This document shows positions 1 through 8,778 of a stretch of 44,333 nucleotides of DNA, in pieces (the stretch's first letter is position 1; the number at the start of each line of letters is the position of its first letter). Source of the stretch: Thermoflexus sp040289485. GTDB lineage: Bacteria; Chloroflexota; Anaerolineae; Thermoflexales; Thermoflexaceae. The position numbers and the translations under genes were made by a program. The notes under the pieces were generated by a model. That model made no database searches. It saw only the letters and a program-made list of their open reading frames with translations, and was not told the DNA's origin. The stretch lies in NCBI RefSeq assembly GCF_040289485.1, contig NZ_PSLG01000014.1:1-44333 (forward strand), read 5' to 3'.

Positions 1-2017
1 GGGCCGCCGCCAGGCCGGTCCGCTCGTCGCCCAGGTGGATCACCCAGTCCACCGGCTCGACCGCCGTCGCCGGCCGTCCCCGGACGATCCAGACCCCCCG
101 ATCGGCGAGACGGACCTGCCAGCCCTCCGGAAGGGCCTGCAGGCGGATCGCCCCGAGCCGAACCTCCAGCCCGGGGGGAACAGAGCCCTCGGCGCCGAGA
201 ACATGTCGGGCCGGATAACGGGACTGCAGGAGATCCAGCCAGCGGCGATCCTCCGGCGCCCCCAGGATCACCAGGTCCAGGCGGCGGTCGAAGGGCCCCA
301 GCCAGCGCCCCAACGTCGGCAGCGGTGAGGCAGCCGTCCCGTTCAGCCACAGCACCCGATGCCCCTCCGGCGTCTCCAGCAGCACCGTGCGTCCGTCCTC
401 GAAGAGCACCAGCAGCGTCCGGGCGTCGGGGAGGTACCCGAAGGCCAAGGCCCCGACGGTGCCGATCAGCCCCAAGGCCTGGAGGGCCGGCCGGTAGGGG
501 CGCAGGCGGCGGACCCCCTCGGATAAGGACAGGCCATGGAGGCGCAGCAGGAGGAAGCCCAGGGCGGCCCCGTAGGCCAGCAGCGTCCCCTCCCGATAGC
601 CCGGGGCGATGCGGACGGTGGCGAGGGGCCAGCGGGCGGCCAGGTCGGCCACCCGGACGGACCAGGCCAGGGGCCACCAGACGGCCCAGCCCAGGGGGAT
701 GGCCAGCGGGCCGAGGAGCAGGGCGCCTACGGCAGCAGCGATCCCCAGGCCCATCACCAGCGGCTGGACCGGGAGCACCAGCAGGTTGGCCAGGGGGGCG
801 ATCAGAGAGAGTTCCCGGAAGTGATACAGCATCAGCGGCCCGGTGGCCATCTGGGCAGCCGCGGAGACCAGCAGGGCCTCCCGGACCGGTTCCACCAGCG
901 TCGCCGCCTGGGGGTCCCGCAGGAGGATGGCCACGGCGCGGCGGGCCCAGCTCTCTAGGGGCGGAGCCAGGAAGAGCAGCCCCAGGGTGGCGGCGAAACT
1001 CAACTGGAACCCGATATCCTCCAGGGCCCAGGGGTCGATGGCCGTCATCAAGAGGGCGGAGAGGCTGAGGGCGTTCAGGGTCTCGGAGGATCGCCCAAGG
1101 AGGGCGGCCAGGACGGTCAGCGCCCCCATCCAGGCCGCCCGCACCACCGAGGCCGAGGCGCCGACCAGGAGGGTGTAAAGGGGGATAAGGAAGAGGGTCC
1201 CCCAGAGGGCGGCGCGGCGGCCCAGGAGCCGGGTGAAGGCGGTGAGGGCGAGGGCGGTGAGGAGGGCGATGTTGTAGCCGGAGATGGCCACAATGTGGCT
1301 GAGGCCAGCGCGGGCGAAGGCAATTTCCACCTCCCGAGGGATCTCACTTTCATCGCCCAGCAGGATGCCGAGGAGGAGCCCGGCCTCGGGGTCAGGGAGC
1401 AGGGCCCGCAGGCGCTCCCGCAAACACCCTCGCAGTCGGTAGAGGGCGCCCAGAAGGGGACTCCCAGCGCCGCCGGAGAGGCGGGCCCATTCCCGGGCCG
1501 AGAACATCCCCACCACGCCCTGGCGGGCCAAGACCGCCCGCAGGTCCACCTCCGGGTGGAGGGGGATGGGGCCGATCCGTCCGGTCAACCGGAGGCGGTC
1601 CCCGTAGGCCGGGCGGCCCTGAGGAAGATCCACGAGGAGGAACGCCGTGGCGCCTTCCGGGCGGAACCGGAAGCGGGATCCCGGCCCGCGGGCGGCGGGG
1701 TCGTCGACGACGACGCCCTCCATAGAGATCTCTGAGCCCTCGGCGATGGCGGCCATGAGATCCGGGGGAAGGGTGGGCGTGGGGCGCAGGGCGCCGCGGA
1801 GGGCGCCGGCGAGGGCGATCAGCCCCAGCAGGGCACCCCGTCGGGCGGCCGGGCGATGGCCCCAGGCCCCAGCCATCGCCAAGAGGGGGAGGGCCCAGAG
1901 CGCGAAGAAGAGGGCGCCGGTCGAAGGAGTGGTCGGCGGGAGGCTGCGGGCGAGGAGGAGCCCGGCCAGCCAGGCCAGGGCGGGGAGGAACAGCGGGGCG
2001 GCCTTCAGGTTGGGCAT
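1..2017 (-). CDS. comEC: ComEC/Rec2-type DNA uptake channel (partial)
   Basis: This is a ComEC-family inner-membrane protein, the channel that passes single-stranded DNA into the cytoplasm in transformation. About 672 residues are visible and the C-terminus runs off the window. After hydrophobic N-terminal segments comes an OB-like region, then the competence domain with its characteristic stretch GDESEIPREVE, AFARAGLSHIVAISGYN and, further on, DIGFQLSFAATLGLL. A later region (window about 200-430) resembles the metallo-beta-lactamase-like domain of long ComEC proteins, but the expected HxHxDH metal motif reads GAPEDRRW. The start at 2017 has AAGG six bases upstream. An in-frame ATG at 2059 is an alternative, but it lacks a ribosome site. 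The gene lies about 100 bases downstream of dnaA on the same strand, so the two may be cotranscribed. Family assignment is firm; the start is uncertain. Confidence 0.9.
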   Translation of the reverse strand, partial: MPNLKAAPLFLPALAWLAGLLLARSLPPTTPSTGALFFALWALPLLAMAGAWGHRPAARRGALLGLIALAGALRGALRPTPTLPPDLMAAIAEGSEISMEGVVVDDPAARGPGSRFRFRPEGATAFLLVDLPQGRPAYGDRLRLTGRIGPIPLHPEVDLRAVLARQGVVGMFSAREWARLSGGAGSPLLGALYRLRGCLRERLRALLPDPEAGLLLGILLGDESEIPREVEIAFARAGLSHIVAISGYNIALLTALALTAFTRLLGRRAALWGTLFLIPLYTLLVGASASVVRAAWMGALTVLAALLGRSSETLNALSLSALLMTAIDPWALEDIGFQLSFAATLGLLFLAPPLESWARRAVAILLRDPQAATLVEPVREALLVSAAAQMATGPLMLYHFRELSLIAPLANLLVLPVQPLVMGLGIAAAVGALLLGPLAIPLGWAVWWPLAWSVRVADLAARWPLATVRIAPGYREGTLLAYGAALGFLLLRLHGLSLSEGVRRLRPYRPALQALGLIGTVGALAFGYLPDARTLLVLFEDGRTVLLETPEGHRVLWLNGTAASPLPTLGRWLGPFDRRLDLVILGAPEDRRWLDLLQSRYPARHVLGAEGSVPPGLEVRLGAIRLQALPEGWQVRLADRGVWIVRGRPATAVEPVDWVIHLGDERTGLAAA

Positions 2018-2117
2018 ACCGGGCCTTGGGAGACGGGCTGTTTCGTCAACCTCCTCCATATAAATGATAGGCAGGTTCGGAGGCTGGCCCGCGGGCAGCC
2101 CCGGGGCCGGGCTGCGG

Positions 2118-3464
2118 TCAGGCCTTTTCTTCCTGGTAGAGCCGCTCCCGGATGGCCATGATCTCGCGGCGCAGCCGCTCGTTGTGCTCCAGTTCCCCCT
2201 GCACCTTCTCGATGCCGTAGAGCACAGTGGTGTGATCCCGCCCCCCGAAGGCCTCCCCGATCTGGGGGAGGGAGGCTCCGGTCTCCTCCCGGGCCAGATA
2301 CATCGCCACCTGGCGGGGATACACCAGCTCCTTGTTCCGCCGGGGGCCCCGAAGGGCTTCCGCGGGGACCCCGTAGAAATCGGCCACCACCTCGATGACG
2401 CGCTCGATGGAGATGGCCTTCCGCCGCGGGAGCAGGTCAGCCAGGGCGCTGCTGGCGGCTTCCCGGGTCAGGGGCATCTGCATCAACTGGGCGTAGGCCA
2501 CCACCCGGTTCAGGGCCCCTTCCAGCTCCCGGATGTTGCTCTGGATCTGCCGCGCGATGAACTCCATCACGTCGTCCGGGATCCGGATGGCCAGACCCTC
2601 GGCCTTGGCCCGGAGGATGGCGATGCGGGTCTCCAGGTCCGGCGGCTGGATGTCGGCGATCAGGCCCCACTCGAAGCGCGAGCGCAGCCGCTCCTCCAGG
2701 GTCACCAGGGCCTTGGGCGGCCGGTCGCTGGAGATCACCAGTTGCTTGCCGTTGCTGTGCAAGGTGTTGAAGGTGTGGAAGAACTCCTCCTGGGTGCTCT
2801 CCTTCCCGGCGATGAATTGAATGTCATCGATGAGCAGGACGTCGATGGAGCGATACTTGTCCCGGAACTGGTCGGTGGTCTGGGACCGGATGGCGTTGAT
2901 CAGGTCGTTGGTGAACTCCTCGGAGGAGACGTAGAGGACCCGCAGGCCCTTGCGCACGCAGACGTGGCCGATGGCGTGGAGGAGGTGGGTCTTGCCCAGG
3001 CCGACCCCGCCGTAGATGAACAGGGGGTTGTAGGTTTGGGCGGGCCGCTCGGCCACGGCCAGGGCGGCGGCGTGGGCCAGGCGGTTGCTGGGCCCGACCA
3101 CGAAGGTCTTGAAGGTGTAGCGCGGGTTCAGGCGCTGGGCCCCCAGAGCAGCCGGCCCCTCCTCGCCCCCGGGGGCGGCCGCCTGGATCTTCCCGTTCTC
3201 GTAGACCACGAAGTCCACGGCCATGGGGCGGCCCACCACCCCTGTCAACGTGCGGGCGATCACCGTCCGCAGCCGGCCCTCCAGCCAATCCCGGGCGTAG
3301 GCGCTGCGCACCCCGACCACCAGCCGGTCGTCGGAGGCGGAGACCACCTGGGTGCCCTTCACCCACGTCTCGAAGGTCGGCTTCGGGATCTGCTGCTGGA
3401 GTTCCTCCAGCACCCGCTGCCAGATGGCGTTGGGCGTCCGCATCGCGGTTGTCCCTTCGTCCAT
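2118..3464 (-). CDS. dnaA: Chromosomal replication initiator DnaA
   Basis: DnaA binds DnaA boxes at oriC, oligomerises with ATP and opens the origin. The 448-residue protein has the four-domain layout: an N-terminal domain I (IWQRVLEELQQQIPKP), a short linker, an AAA+ domain with Walker A GGVGLGKTHLL (around residue 150), Walker B VLLIDDIQF, sensor 1 LVISSDRPP and the arginine-finger segment RLRSRFEWG, and a C-terminal helix-turn-helix with the DnaA signature GGRDHTTVLYG. The start at 3464 (MDEGTT) is preceded by GGAGAAGGGGGACGTG, a strong ribosome site. A longer open frame to 3662 has no such site and lacks family similarity. The upstream region holds DnaA-box-like nonamers, so autoregulation is likely. 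comEC follows on the same strand. Confidence 0.98.
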   Translation of the reverse strand: MDEGTTAMRTPNAIWQRVLEELQQQIPKPTFETWVKGTQVVSASDDRLVVGVRSAYARDWLEGRLRTVIARTLTGVVGRPMAVDFVVYENGKIQAAAPGGEEGPAALGAQRLNPRYTFKTFVVGPSNRLAHAAALAVAERPAQTYNPLFIYGGVGLGKTHLLHAIGHVCVRKGLRVLYVSSEEFTNDLINAIRSQTTDQFRDKYRSIDVLLIDDIQFIAGKESTQEEFFHTFNTLHSNGKQLVISSDRPPKALVTLEERLRSRFEWGLIADIQPPDLETRIAILRAKAEGLAIRIPDDVMEFIARQIQSNIRELEGALNRVVAYAQLMQMPLTREAASSALADLLPRRKAISIERVIEVVADFYGVPAEALRGPRRNKELVYPRQVAMYLAREETGASLPQIGEAFGGRDHTTVLYGIEKVQGELEHNERLRREIMAIRERLYQEEKA

Positions 3465-3652
3465 CACGTCCCCCTTCTCCGATCGACCCACGATCCCCCG
3501 CGCGCATGGGCTGGAAGCCGCCCGCCCAGAGGCCGCGCCGTCCGGGGAAGGCCTAATGCGCCGAAGTCCTATGGGAGGTGCCCTTGTGCGGTTCGATTCT
3601 ACGGAGGGGGCCGACGGCGAGCAACCCCCCGCCCTCCCTTTTAACGTCCCCG

Positions 3653-3761
3653 TTCCCCACAAGGTTTTCCACCCGGTCCCTACCCGTATCCCCCAGGGCC
3701 AGGTAGAATTATCCCGTCCGAAAGGCCGTTTTTTGGGAAGTTATCCACAAGCTTTTCCACA
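3653..3761 (+). other. Candidate oriC / DnaA-box cluster upstream of dnaA
   Basis: The 317-base gap between the divergent dnaA and rfbB genes holds five nonamers like the DnaA box TTATCCACA, all in the same orientation: TTCCCCACA (3653-3661), TTTTCCACC (3665-3673), TTATCCCGT (3709-3717), a perfect TTATCCACA (3741-3749) and TTTTCCACA (3753-3761). Two pairs have exactly a 12-base start-to-start pitch. The stretch 3700-3760 is less GC-rich than its surroundings. Location next to dnaA is typical of bacterial origins. The boxes could instead serve only dnaA autoregulation. 3465-3650 shows nothing else I can identify. Confidence 0.55.
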
Positions 3762-3781
3762 ACCCCGAGGAGGAGGCTACG

Positions 3782-4822
3782 GTGCGTCGGCTGATGGTGA
3801 CGGGCGGGGCCGGCTTCATCGGCTCGAACTTCGTGCGCTGGACCCTGGAGGCGTATCCGGACGCCTACGTGCTGGTCTATGACAAGTTGACCTATGCGGG
3901 GAACCTGGACAACCTGAAGGACGTGGCTGAGCGGTTCCGGGGGCGTTATGCCTTCGTGCGGGGGGACATCTGCGACGCGGAGGCGGTGGCGGAGGCCATC
4001 CGGGACCATCGCATCGAGGCCATCGTGAACTTCGCCGCCGAGTCCCATGTGGACCGCTCGCTGTTGGAGCCCGGGAGTTTCGTGCAGACGGACGTCTACG
4101 GCACCTACGTGCTGCTGGAGGCGGCCCGGGCCTTCGGGCTGCGTTTCCACCAGGTCTCCACCGATGAGGTCTATGGGGAGGTCCTGGAGGGGGCCTCTCG
4201 GGAGGAGGATCCCCTACGGCCGCGCAGCCCGTATTCGGCCAGCAAGGCGGGGGCGGATCTCCTCTGCCTGGCCTATCACACCAGTTTCGGGGTCCCCGTG
4301 ACCATCACCCGGGGCTCCAACAACATCGGCCCGTATCAGTATCCCGAGAAGTTCGTCCCCCTGTGCATCACCAACGCCATCGACGACGAGCCCCTGCCCA
4401 TCTACGGGGACGGGCAGCAGATGCGGGACTATCAGTATGTGCTGGACCACTGTGAGGGGATCGACCTGGTGTTGCGCCGGGGACAGCCCGGGGAGGTCTA
4501 CAACCTGGGGACGGGGGTCTCGACCCCAAACCTGGAGGTGGCCAAGCGGATCCTGGACCTGCTGGGCAAGCCCTACGCGCTGATCCGCCTGGTGCCCGAC
4601 CGGCCGGGGCACGACCGGCGCTACGCTCTAGACGTCTCCAAGATCGTGGCCCTGGGTTGGCGCAGCCGCCACACCCTGGACGAGGCGCTGGAGAAGACGG
4701 TGCGGTGGTATGTGGAGAACGAGTGGTGGTGGCGGAAGATCAAGAGCGGGGCCTACCGGGAATACTACCAGCGGCAATACGCCGAGCGCCTGGCCCGGGG
4801 CCGGCCGGCCTTCCCCCGGTGA
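3782..4822 (+). CDS. rfbB: dTDP-glucose 4,6-dehydratase
   Basis: This cytoplasmic short-chain dehydrogenase converts dTDP-glucose to dTDP-4-keto-6-deoxyglucose, the second step towards dTDP-rhamnose and other deoxysugars. The 346-residue protein has the NAD-binding glycine motif GGAGFIGSNFV at the N-terminus, the catalytic STDEVYGE segment and the YSASKAG Tyr-x-x-x-Lys motif, and ends in the usual substrate-binding region (PGHDRRYALD). Length matches the family. The start is GTG at 3782, preceded by GAGGAGGAGG. No other rhamnose-pathway gene lies beside it, so it stands alone here. Its promoter must overlap the DnaA-box region upstream. Confidence 0.95.
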   Translation: MRRLMVTGGAGFIGSNFVRWTLEAYPDAYVLVYDKLTYAGNLDNLKDVAERFRGRYAFVRGDICDAEAVAEAIRDHRIEAIVNFAAESHVDRSLLEPGSFVQTDVYGTYVLLEAARAFGLRFHQVSTDEVYGEVLEGASREEDPLRPRSPYSASKAGADLLCLAYHTSFGVPVTITRGSNNIGPYQYPEKFVPLCITNAIDDEPLPIYGDGQQMRDYQYVLDHCEGIDLVLRRGQPGEVYNLGTGVSTPNLEVAKRILDLLGKPYALIRLVPDRPGHDRRYALDVSKIVALGWRSRHTLDEALEKTVRWYVENEWWWRKIKSGAYREYYQRQYAERLARGRPAFPR

Positions 4823-4917
4823 GCGGTGAGCACGCAGGGGATCGGCGGGCAGTGGGCGCTGGTGAAAGCCACCAGGAGCAGACCAAAATATACCCCTTGC
4901 CTCTCAGGAAGGCTGCC

Positions 4918-5192
4918 ATGGGAAGCATCCTCCGTCGAGTCGGATTGGGTTTGGCTGCCTGTGGCGGGGTGCGTCAGGCGGTGGCCTATGCCCGTCAGGC
5001 CGCCGATCTCGGCCTTAGCCGTCTGTGGAGAAGCTGCCCTTCGCAGAGCAAGCCCGCCGAAAGGCAGCCGGGATCTGGGAGATCCTGCGGGCCATCGCCA
5101 CCCTCGACTTGCAGACAGCCCGTCTCCATCGCCTCTTCGGCTTGTTGCTGACAGCCGGACTCCTGTTGACCACGGTCCTCCATGGGGAGTAA
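4918..5192 (+). pseudogene. Small membrane protein, apparent single-base frameshift
   Basis: ATG 4918 has a strong ribosome site (AGGAAGG, seven bases upstream) and opens a frame beginning MGSILRRVGLGLAACGG. Near 5028 the protein-like signal moves to another frame, which continues EKLPFAEQARRKAAG and ends with a hydrophobic segment (LFGLLLTAGLLLTTVLHGE) at the TAA at 5190-5192. Adding one G to the TGG at 5026-5028 joins them into a 91-residue protein with an amphipathic helix followed by one membrane helix. The unshifted first frame runs on to 5151 as low-complexity sequence. A start at GTG 5025 for a separate 55-residue protein is possible but lacks a ribosome site. Function is unknown. Whether this is a real mutation or an assembly error cannot be told from the sequence. 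Confidence 0.5.
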
Positions 5193-5379
5193 AGCCTCCC
5201 TGGGCGAGTTGGTCCTCAGTCTGCTGGGCGCGGCAGCGGCCTTCGGGTTTGCCTTCCGGGGCCGGCGGCCGGGCTTCTGGGCCCGGATGGCCATAGCCAC
5301 CGGGGGCCTCGGGCTGTCTCGTCTCGCCCGCAATCGGCCCCGCATTTCCCCGCCCACCCCGCTCGATATCGCTTGGGGT
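5182..5379 (+). other. Possible start of a small hydrophobic protein, no sensible stop
   Basis: An ATG at 5182 overlaps the end of the preceding frame (stop 5190-5192) and opens a sequence beginning MGSKASLGELVLSL with two hydrophobic stretches, ending in a Pro-rich region (ISPPTPLDIAW). The frame has no stop before the convergent helicase gene begins at 5380 and then continues antisense to that gene until 6495, which I do not believe is coding. The likely explanation is a truncated or frameshifted membrane protein translationally coupled to its upstream neighbour. The shared MGS start and the LGLSRL motif in both frames hint at a related pair. I cannot assign a family. Confidence 0.3.
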
Positions 5380-7497
5380 TCACTCCGGCTCGACGATCAG
5401 CCGCACGGCCATGGTCCGCTCGAGGCCGCGCCAGAGAAGCAGCGCCTCCTCGTGGACGTGACCCCGCTCTTGGACCCGGCGTCGGTCCCGGATCCGCGCC
5501 ACCCCCACCCGGACCAGGTCCTCGGCCGTCACGGGCACCATGGCGGTGGCGATGCGGATGCCCTCGGCGGAGAAGGTGCCGGCCAGGGCGATGGCCAACG
5601 GAGGGCGCTCCTCTTCATACGCCCGCCAGAACCCGGAATCCCGCCCGATCCAGCACCGCACGTCTGGCGTCTCCAGCAGGCGCCGCTTCCAGTCTACCAA
5701 CCCCACCATGTCCGGGAAGCCGGCCGCCAGGTATCCCGCCAGGCGTCGCTCATCGACGGCCCTCGGGATGGTCCGGTCCCACGGGCCCTCCTCCTCCGCG
5801 AAGAGCAGCCGCATCCGCGCCCGCAGGTCCGGCAGGTAGATGTTCGCCGCCTCGTCCAGCACCCGGTCGGCGAAGCCCTGAGCCCGGGCCTCCTCCGCCG
5901 CCCTGGAGGGATCCAGGGCGGAGCGCTGCATATAGCGGATCAGGGCGGCCATCGCCGCGTTCAGGTCCCCCTGACGGCCCGGAGGCGGGCCGTAGCCGGG
6001 CAGCCGCCACGGCCGGCCCACAGCCAGCAGCGCGATGGCGGCGATCAGGCTGTCCAACAGGTCCTCCGCCTCCCCGGCCTCCCGGGCGACCAACAGGGGG
6101 ATCGCCAGCCGGGCCGGGAGCCCCAGTTCCAGGATCTGAAAGCCTCGCGGCGTGATCCGCCCGTGGCCGTCCAGCGCCCCCAGCCGTCGCAGCAGCCGGG
6201 TGGCCTCCTCCACCGCCTCCCGAGGGGGCGGGTCCGGCAGCGGAAGATCACGGACCGAGAGGCCCAGGGCGGCGCCGACCAGCACGATGCGCTCGGGGGA
6301 GGCGCGCAGGGTCTCCGGGGGTCGGGCGATCTCTCGCAGTTCCGCCATCCGGAAGCACCGGATGCAGATCCCCGGCGCCGTCCGCCCCGCCCGGCCCGCC
6401 CGCTGGGCCGCCTCCGCCCGGGAGATCGGGACCACCGGCAGGCGGACGAAGCCGCGGGCGTCGGCCTCGCTGCGCCGCACCAGCCCCAGGTCTAGGACCA
6501 GGCCGGCGTTCATGGTCAGGGAGACCCCCGCCAGTTCCGTGCTGACGAAGATGCGGGTGGCGGACCGGTCGGCCGCCTTCTCGACCACCGCCTCCTGCTC
6601 GCCCACCGCCATGGCCCCGAAGAGGGGAAGGACTTCGTTCCGGAACTCTCCCCGCAGCGCTTCGACGGTGTCCTCGATCTCTCGCACGCCGGGCATGAAG
6701 ATCAGGGCGTGAAGGGGAGCCCCCAGGTGCTCGATGCGGATCTCCCCCTCGCCGACCTGCACCGTGGTCCCCTGGAACTTCAGGTGACGGTAACGGCGCA
6801 GGGCCTTCAGGACCACCTGGGCGGGCCGGTCCGCCCGGGTGGCGAAGCGGACCGGCTCCTCGAGGATCCGGACGGGGTATTGGGGGGCGGGCAGTTCGAT
6901 CTCCACCACCTCGTAGCCGAACCGCCGGGCGAGGCGGATCAGGCGCCCTTCCACCTGCTCCATGGTCGCCGACATCACGGCGAAGGGAACCCCCGCCCGG
7001 AGGATCAGGGCGAAGGCGAGGTCCCCCTCCATGGTGCGCAGGTGGATCTCATCGACGATCGGGAGGATCCCCGAGAGGCCCTGGCTGATGATGTATTGGA
7101 TGAGGATGCCGGTGGTCACGTAGGCCACGTGCACATCCAGCATCCCGTAGGGGAGGGTGTGGGCGCCCCGCACGGCGTATCCCACCCGCCCTCGCAGGAC
7201 GATCTCCCGGCCCCCGGCGAAGGCATAAACGTCCGGGTGGAGGTCCGGGGGGAGGGCGTAGACCCCATCCCGGGTCCGCTGGCTGACATACCAGGCCAAG
7301 GAGATGGCGGCCGCGCGGGTGGGGACGGCCACCATCGCCGGCCGGTCCATTTGGGCAGCCAGCACGAAGGGCACCACCGTGGACTTCCCCGAGCCCGGGG
7401 GTCCTTTCACCAACACCATGGTGGGCGCAGGGGCACCCCGAGAAGATCCGCCGGCGCGCATGATCGCCCTGTCCGTGGGGATCGAAGGGTTCGCCAT
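5380..7497 (-). CDS. DEAH-box ATP-dependent helicase (HrpA/HrpB-like)
   Basis: This 705-residue superfamily 2 helicase of the DEAH group probably unwinds RNA using ATP. Visible motifs are Walker A GPPGSGKST (about residues 32-40), motif Ia VPTRAAA, motif II DEIH, motif III SATM, motif V STELAGVSLTMNAG and motif VI QRAGRAGR. After the second RecA-like lobe comes a winged-helix/ratchet-like helical region (ILELGLPARLAIPLL) as in HrpB. The C-terminal 150 residues match nothing I recognise. The proposed start at 7497 has no clear ribosome site, but TTAAAC lies eight bases before it, so a leaderless transcript is possible. It is divergent from the AI-2E-type permease gene. HrpA and HrpB cannot be told apart with confidence. 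Confidence 0.85.
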   Translation of the reverse strand: MANPSIPTDRAIMRAGGSSRGAPAPTMVLVKGPPGSGKSTVVPFVLAAQMDRPAMVAVPTRAAAISLAWYVSQRTRDGVYALPPDLHPDVYAFAGGREIVLRGRVGYAVRGAHTLPYGMLDVHVAYVTTGILIQYIISQGLSGILPIVDEIHLRTMEGDLAFALILRAGVPFAVMSATMEQVEGRLIRLARRFGYEVVEIELPAPQYPVRILEEPVRFATRADRPAQVVLKALRRYRHLKFQGTTVQVGEGEIRIEHLGAPLHALIFMPGVREIEDTVEALRGEFRNEVLPLFGAMAVGEQEAVVEKAADRSATRIFVSTELAGVSLTMNAGLVLDLGLVRRSEADARGFVRLPVVPISRAEAAQRAGRAGRTAPGICIRCFRMAELREIARPPETLRASPERIVLVGAALGLSVRDLPLPDPPPREAVEEATRLLRRLGALDGHGRITPRGFQILELGLPARLAIPLLVAREAGEAEDLLDSLIAAIALLAVGRPWRLPGYGPPPGRQGDLNAAMAALIRYMQRSALDPSRAAEEARAQGFADRVLDEAANIYLPDLRARMRLLFAEEEGPWDRTIPRAVDERRLAGYLAAGFPDMVGLVDWKRRLLETPDVRCWIGRDSGFWRAYEEERPPLAIALAGTFSAEGIRIATAMVPVTAEDLVRVGVARIRDRRRVQERGHVHEEALLLWRGLERTMAVRLIVEPE

Positions 7498-7520
7498 GGA
7501 CTGGAGTTTAACACACCCTT

Positions 7521-7548
7521 TCTACACCCTACGGGTTTGGGCTAAGAT
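7521..7548 (+). promoter_or_regulatory. Putative sigma-70 promoter of the AI-2E-type permease gene
   Basis: TCTACA (7521-7526) and TAAGAT (7543-7548) are separated by 16 bases. The -10 element overlaps an upstream in-frame ATG at 7547, which argues for translation from the later GTG at 7592. Confidence 0.4.
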
Positions 7549-7591
7549 GGGAGGGATCCACCGGCGAGCCGTTTGGAGGAGGCCGGCCACG

Positions 7592-8758
7592 GTGCGGGTG
7601 CCGCGCTGGGCGTTGTTCTTGATCAGTCTCGCCGCCCTGATCTACATCGCAGAGCGGCTGTGGCAGCTGTTCCACTTGTTCGGCGACCTGATCCGCATGC
7701 TGGCCCTGGCCTGGCTGTTGGCCTACATCTTCCACCCGGTGGTGGCATGGCTGGACCGGGGGTTGTTCCCCGAGCCGTGGCTGGAGGGCTGGGTCCGCCG
7801 CGGGGCGCCCCCGTGGCTGCGTCACCTGGCCCGCCTGCGGGTCCCTTACGTGTTCGGCGCCACGTTGGTGTATACCGGACTTCTGCTCGGGTTCATCGGA
7901 GCCCTGTTGATCGGGCTGCCCCTGATGGTCCATCAGGCCCTGGCGCTGGCCGCCTTTCTGCCCGCCCAGCTGGAGCGGGCGCCCGAGCGTTTGTTGGAGC
8001 TCCAGCGCGCGCTGGCCGGGCGGCTGAACCTCCCCATGGACGCCCTGGCCATTCTCCCCTCCCGGGAGACGTGGCAGGACCTGGCCCGGCGGGGGGCGGG
8101 CTGGGCTTTCCCCATCCTGGTGGAAACGGCCCGGCGGATCGGGGGCGGGGTGGTGGAGTTCCTGCTCATCCTGGCCTTGAGTTACTACACCATGCTGGAT
8201 TGGCGCAACCTCTCCCGCCGGGCCCTCTCGCTGATCCCCCCAGCCTACCATGATGAGATCCGGGCCGCGGCACAGATCCTGGACCGCACCTTTGGGGGGT
8301 TTCTGCGGGGGCAGCTGCTGATCGCCCTGATCAACGGGCTGGTCACCTATCTGACGATGGTCGCCTTCCGGGCCCCCTTCGCTGGCCTGGTCGCTCTGTT
8401 CTGTGGCCTGATCATCCTGATTCCGATCCTGGGGGCTCCTATCGCCCTCTGGGTCCCCCCGCTGACCGTGTGGCTTCAGGGGCAGTGGTGGGCGGGGCTC
8501 TGGATGGGGCTGATCCTGGCGCTCTACCAGCAGGTCCTCTTCCACCTGTTGGCGCCGCGCCTGCTGGGGGAGGCGACGGGGTTGCCGCCCCTGCTCACCC
8601 TGATCGCCGTCCTGGTTGGGGTGCGCCTCTTCGGGTTCTGGGGGTTCGTCTTTGCCATCCCGGTGGCTGGCGCCGGCTACAGCCTGGTCTTCCTGCTGCT
8701 GGCCCCCCGCACCGCCCCGGCCGCATCGCCGTCCGATTCGATCGAAGAACATCGATGA
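7592..8758 (+). CDS. AI-2E family transporter (PerM-like membrane protein)
   Basis: The 388-residue product is a polytopic inner-membrane protein of the AI-2 exporter/PerM family. It shows hydrophobic segments near the N-terminus (ALFLISLAALIYIAE and LALAWLLAYIFHPV), a large loop (about residues 130-200), then the family core with YYTMLDW, FLRGQLLIALINGL and GLIILIPILGAPIAL, and a final pair of membrane segments. Substrates in this family range from autoinducer-2 to ions and are often unknown. The start is GTG 7592, nine bases after GGAGGAGG; an in-frame ATG at 7547 overlaps the predicted -10 element. The gene converges on purN with a 16-base gap. Confidence 0.85.
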   Translation: MRVPRWALFLISLAALIYIAERLWQLFHLFGDLIRMLALAWLLAYIFHPVVAWLDRGLFPEPWLEGWVRRGAPPWLRHLARLRVPYVFGATLVYTGLLLGFIGALLIGLPLMVHQALALAAFLPAQLERAPERLLELQRALAGRLNLPMDALAILPSRETWQDLARRGAGWAFPILVETARRIGGGVVEFLLILALSYYTMLDWRNLSRRALSLIPPAYHDEIRAAAQILDRTFGGFLRGQLLIALINGLVTYLTMVAFRAPFAGLVALFCGLIILIPILGAPIALWVPPLTVWLQGQWWAGLWMGLILALYQQVLFHLLAPRLLGEATGLPPLLTLIAVLVGVRLFGFWGFVFAIPVAGAGYSLVFLLLAPRTAPAASPSDSIEEHR

Positions 8759-8764
8759 GAGAGG

Positions 8765-8778
8765 ATGAGGGTCCTCAT
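8765..8778. terminator. Short inverted repeat between convergent genes
   Basis: ATGAGG (8765-8770) and CCTCAT (8773-8778) form a small hairpin between the ends of the AI-2E-type gene and purN. It overlaps the purN stop codon. There is no T-tract, so terminator function is doubtful. Confidence 0.25.

Noticed and set aside
2064..3644. A 526-codon plus-strand frame opposite dnaA
   Set aside because: dnaA is certain on the minus strand; the plus-strand frame has Gly/Pro/His-rich shadow composition.
3465..3662. N-terminal extension of dnaA to 3662
   Set aside because: The extension has no similarity to DnaA, no ribosome site and crosses the DnaA-box region. The start at 3464 has a strong site.
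5380..6495. Plus-strand open frame continuing from ATG 5182 through the helicase gene
   Set aside because: From 5380 on it is purely antisense to the helicase and has shadow-type composition. Only the part before 5380 looks protein-like.
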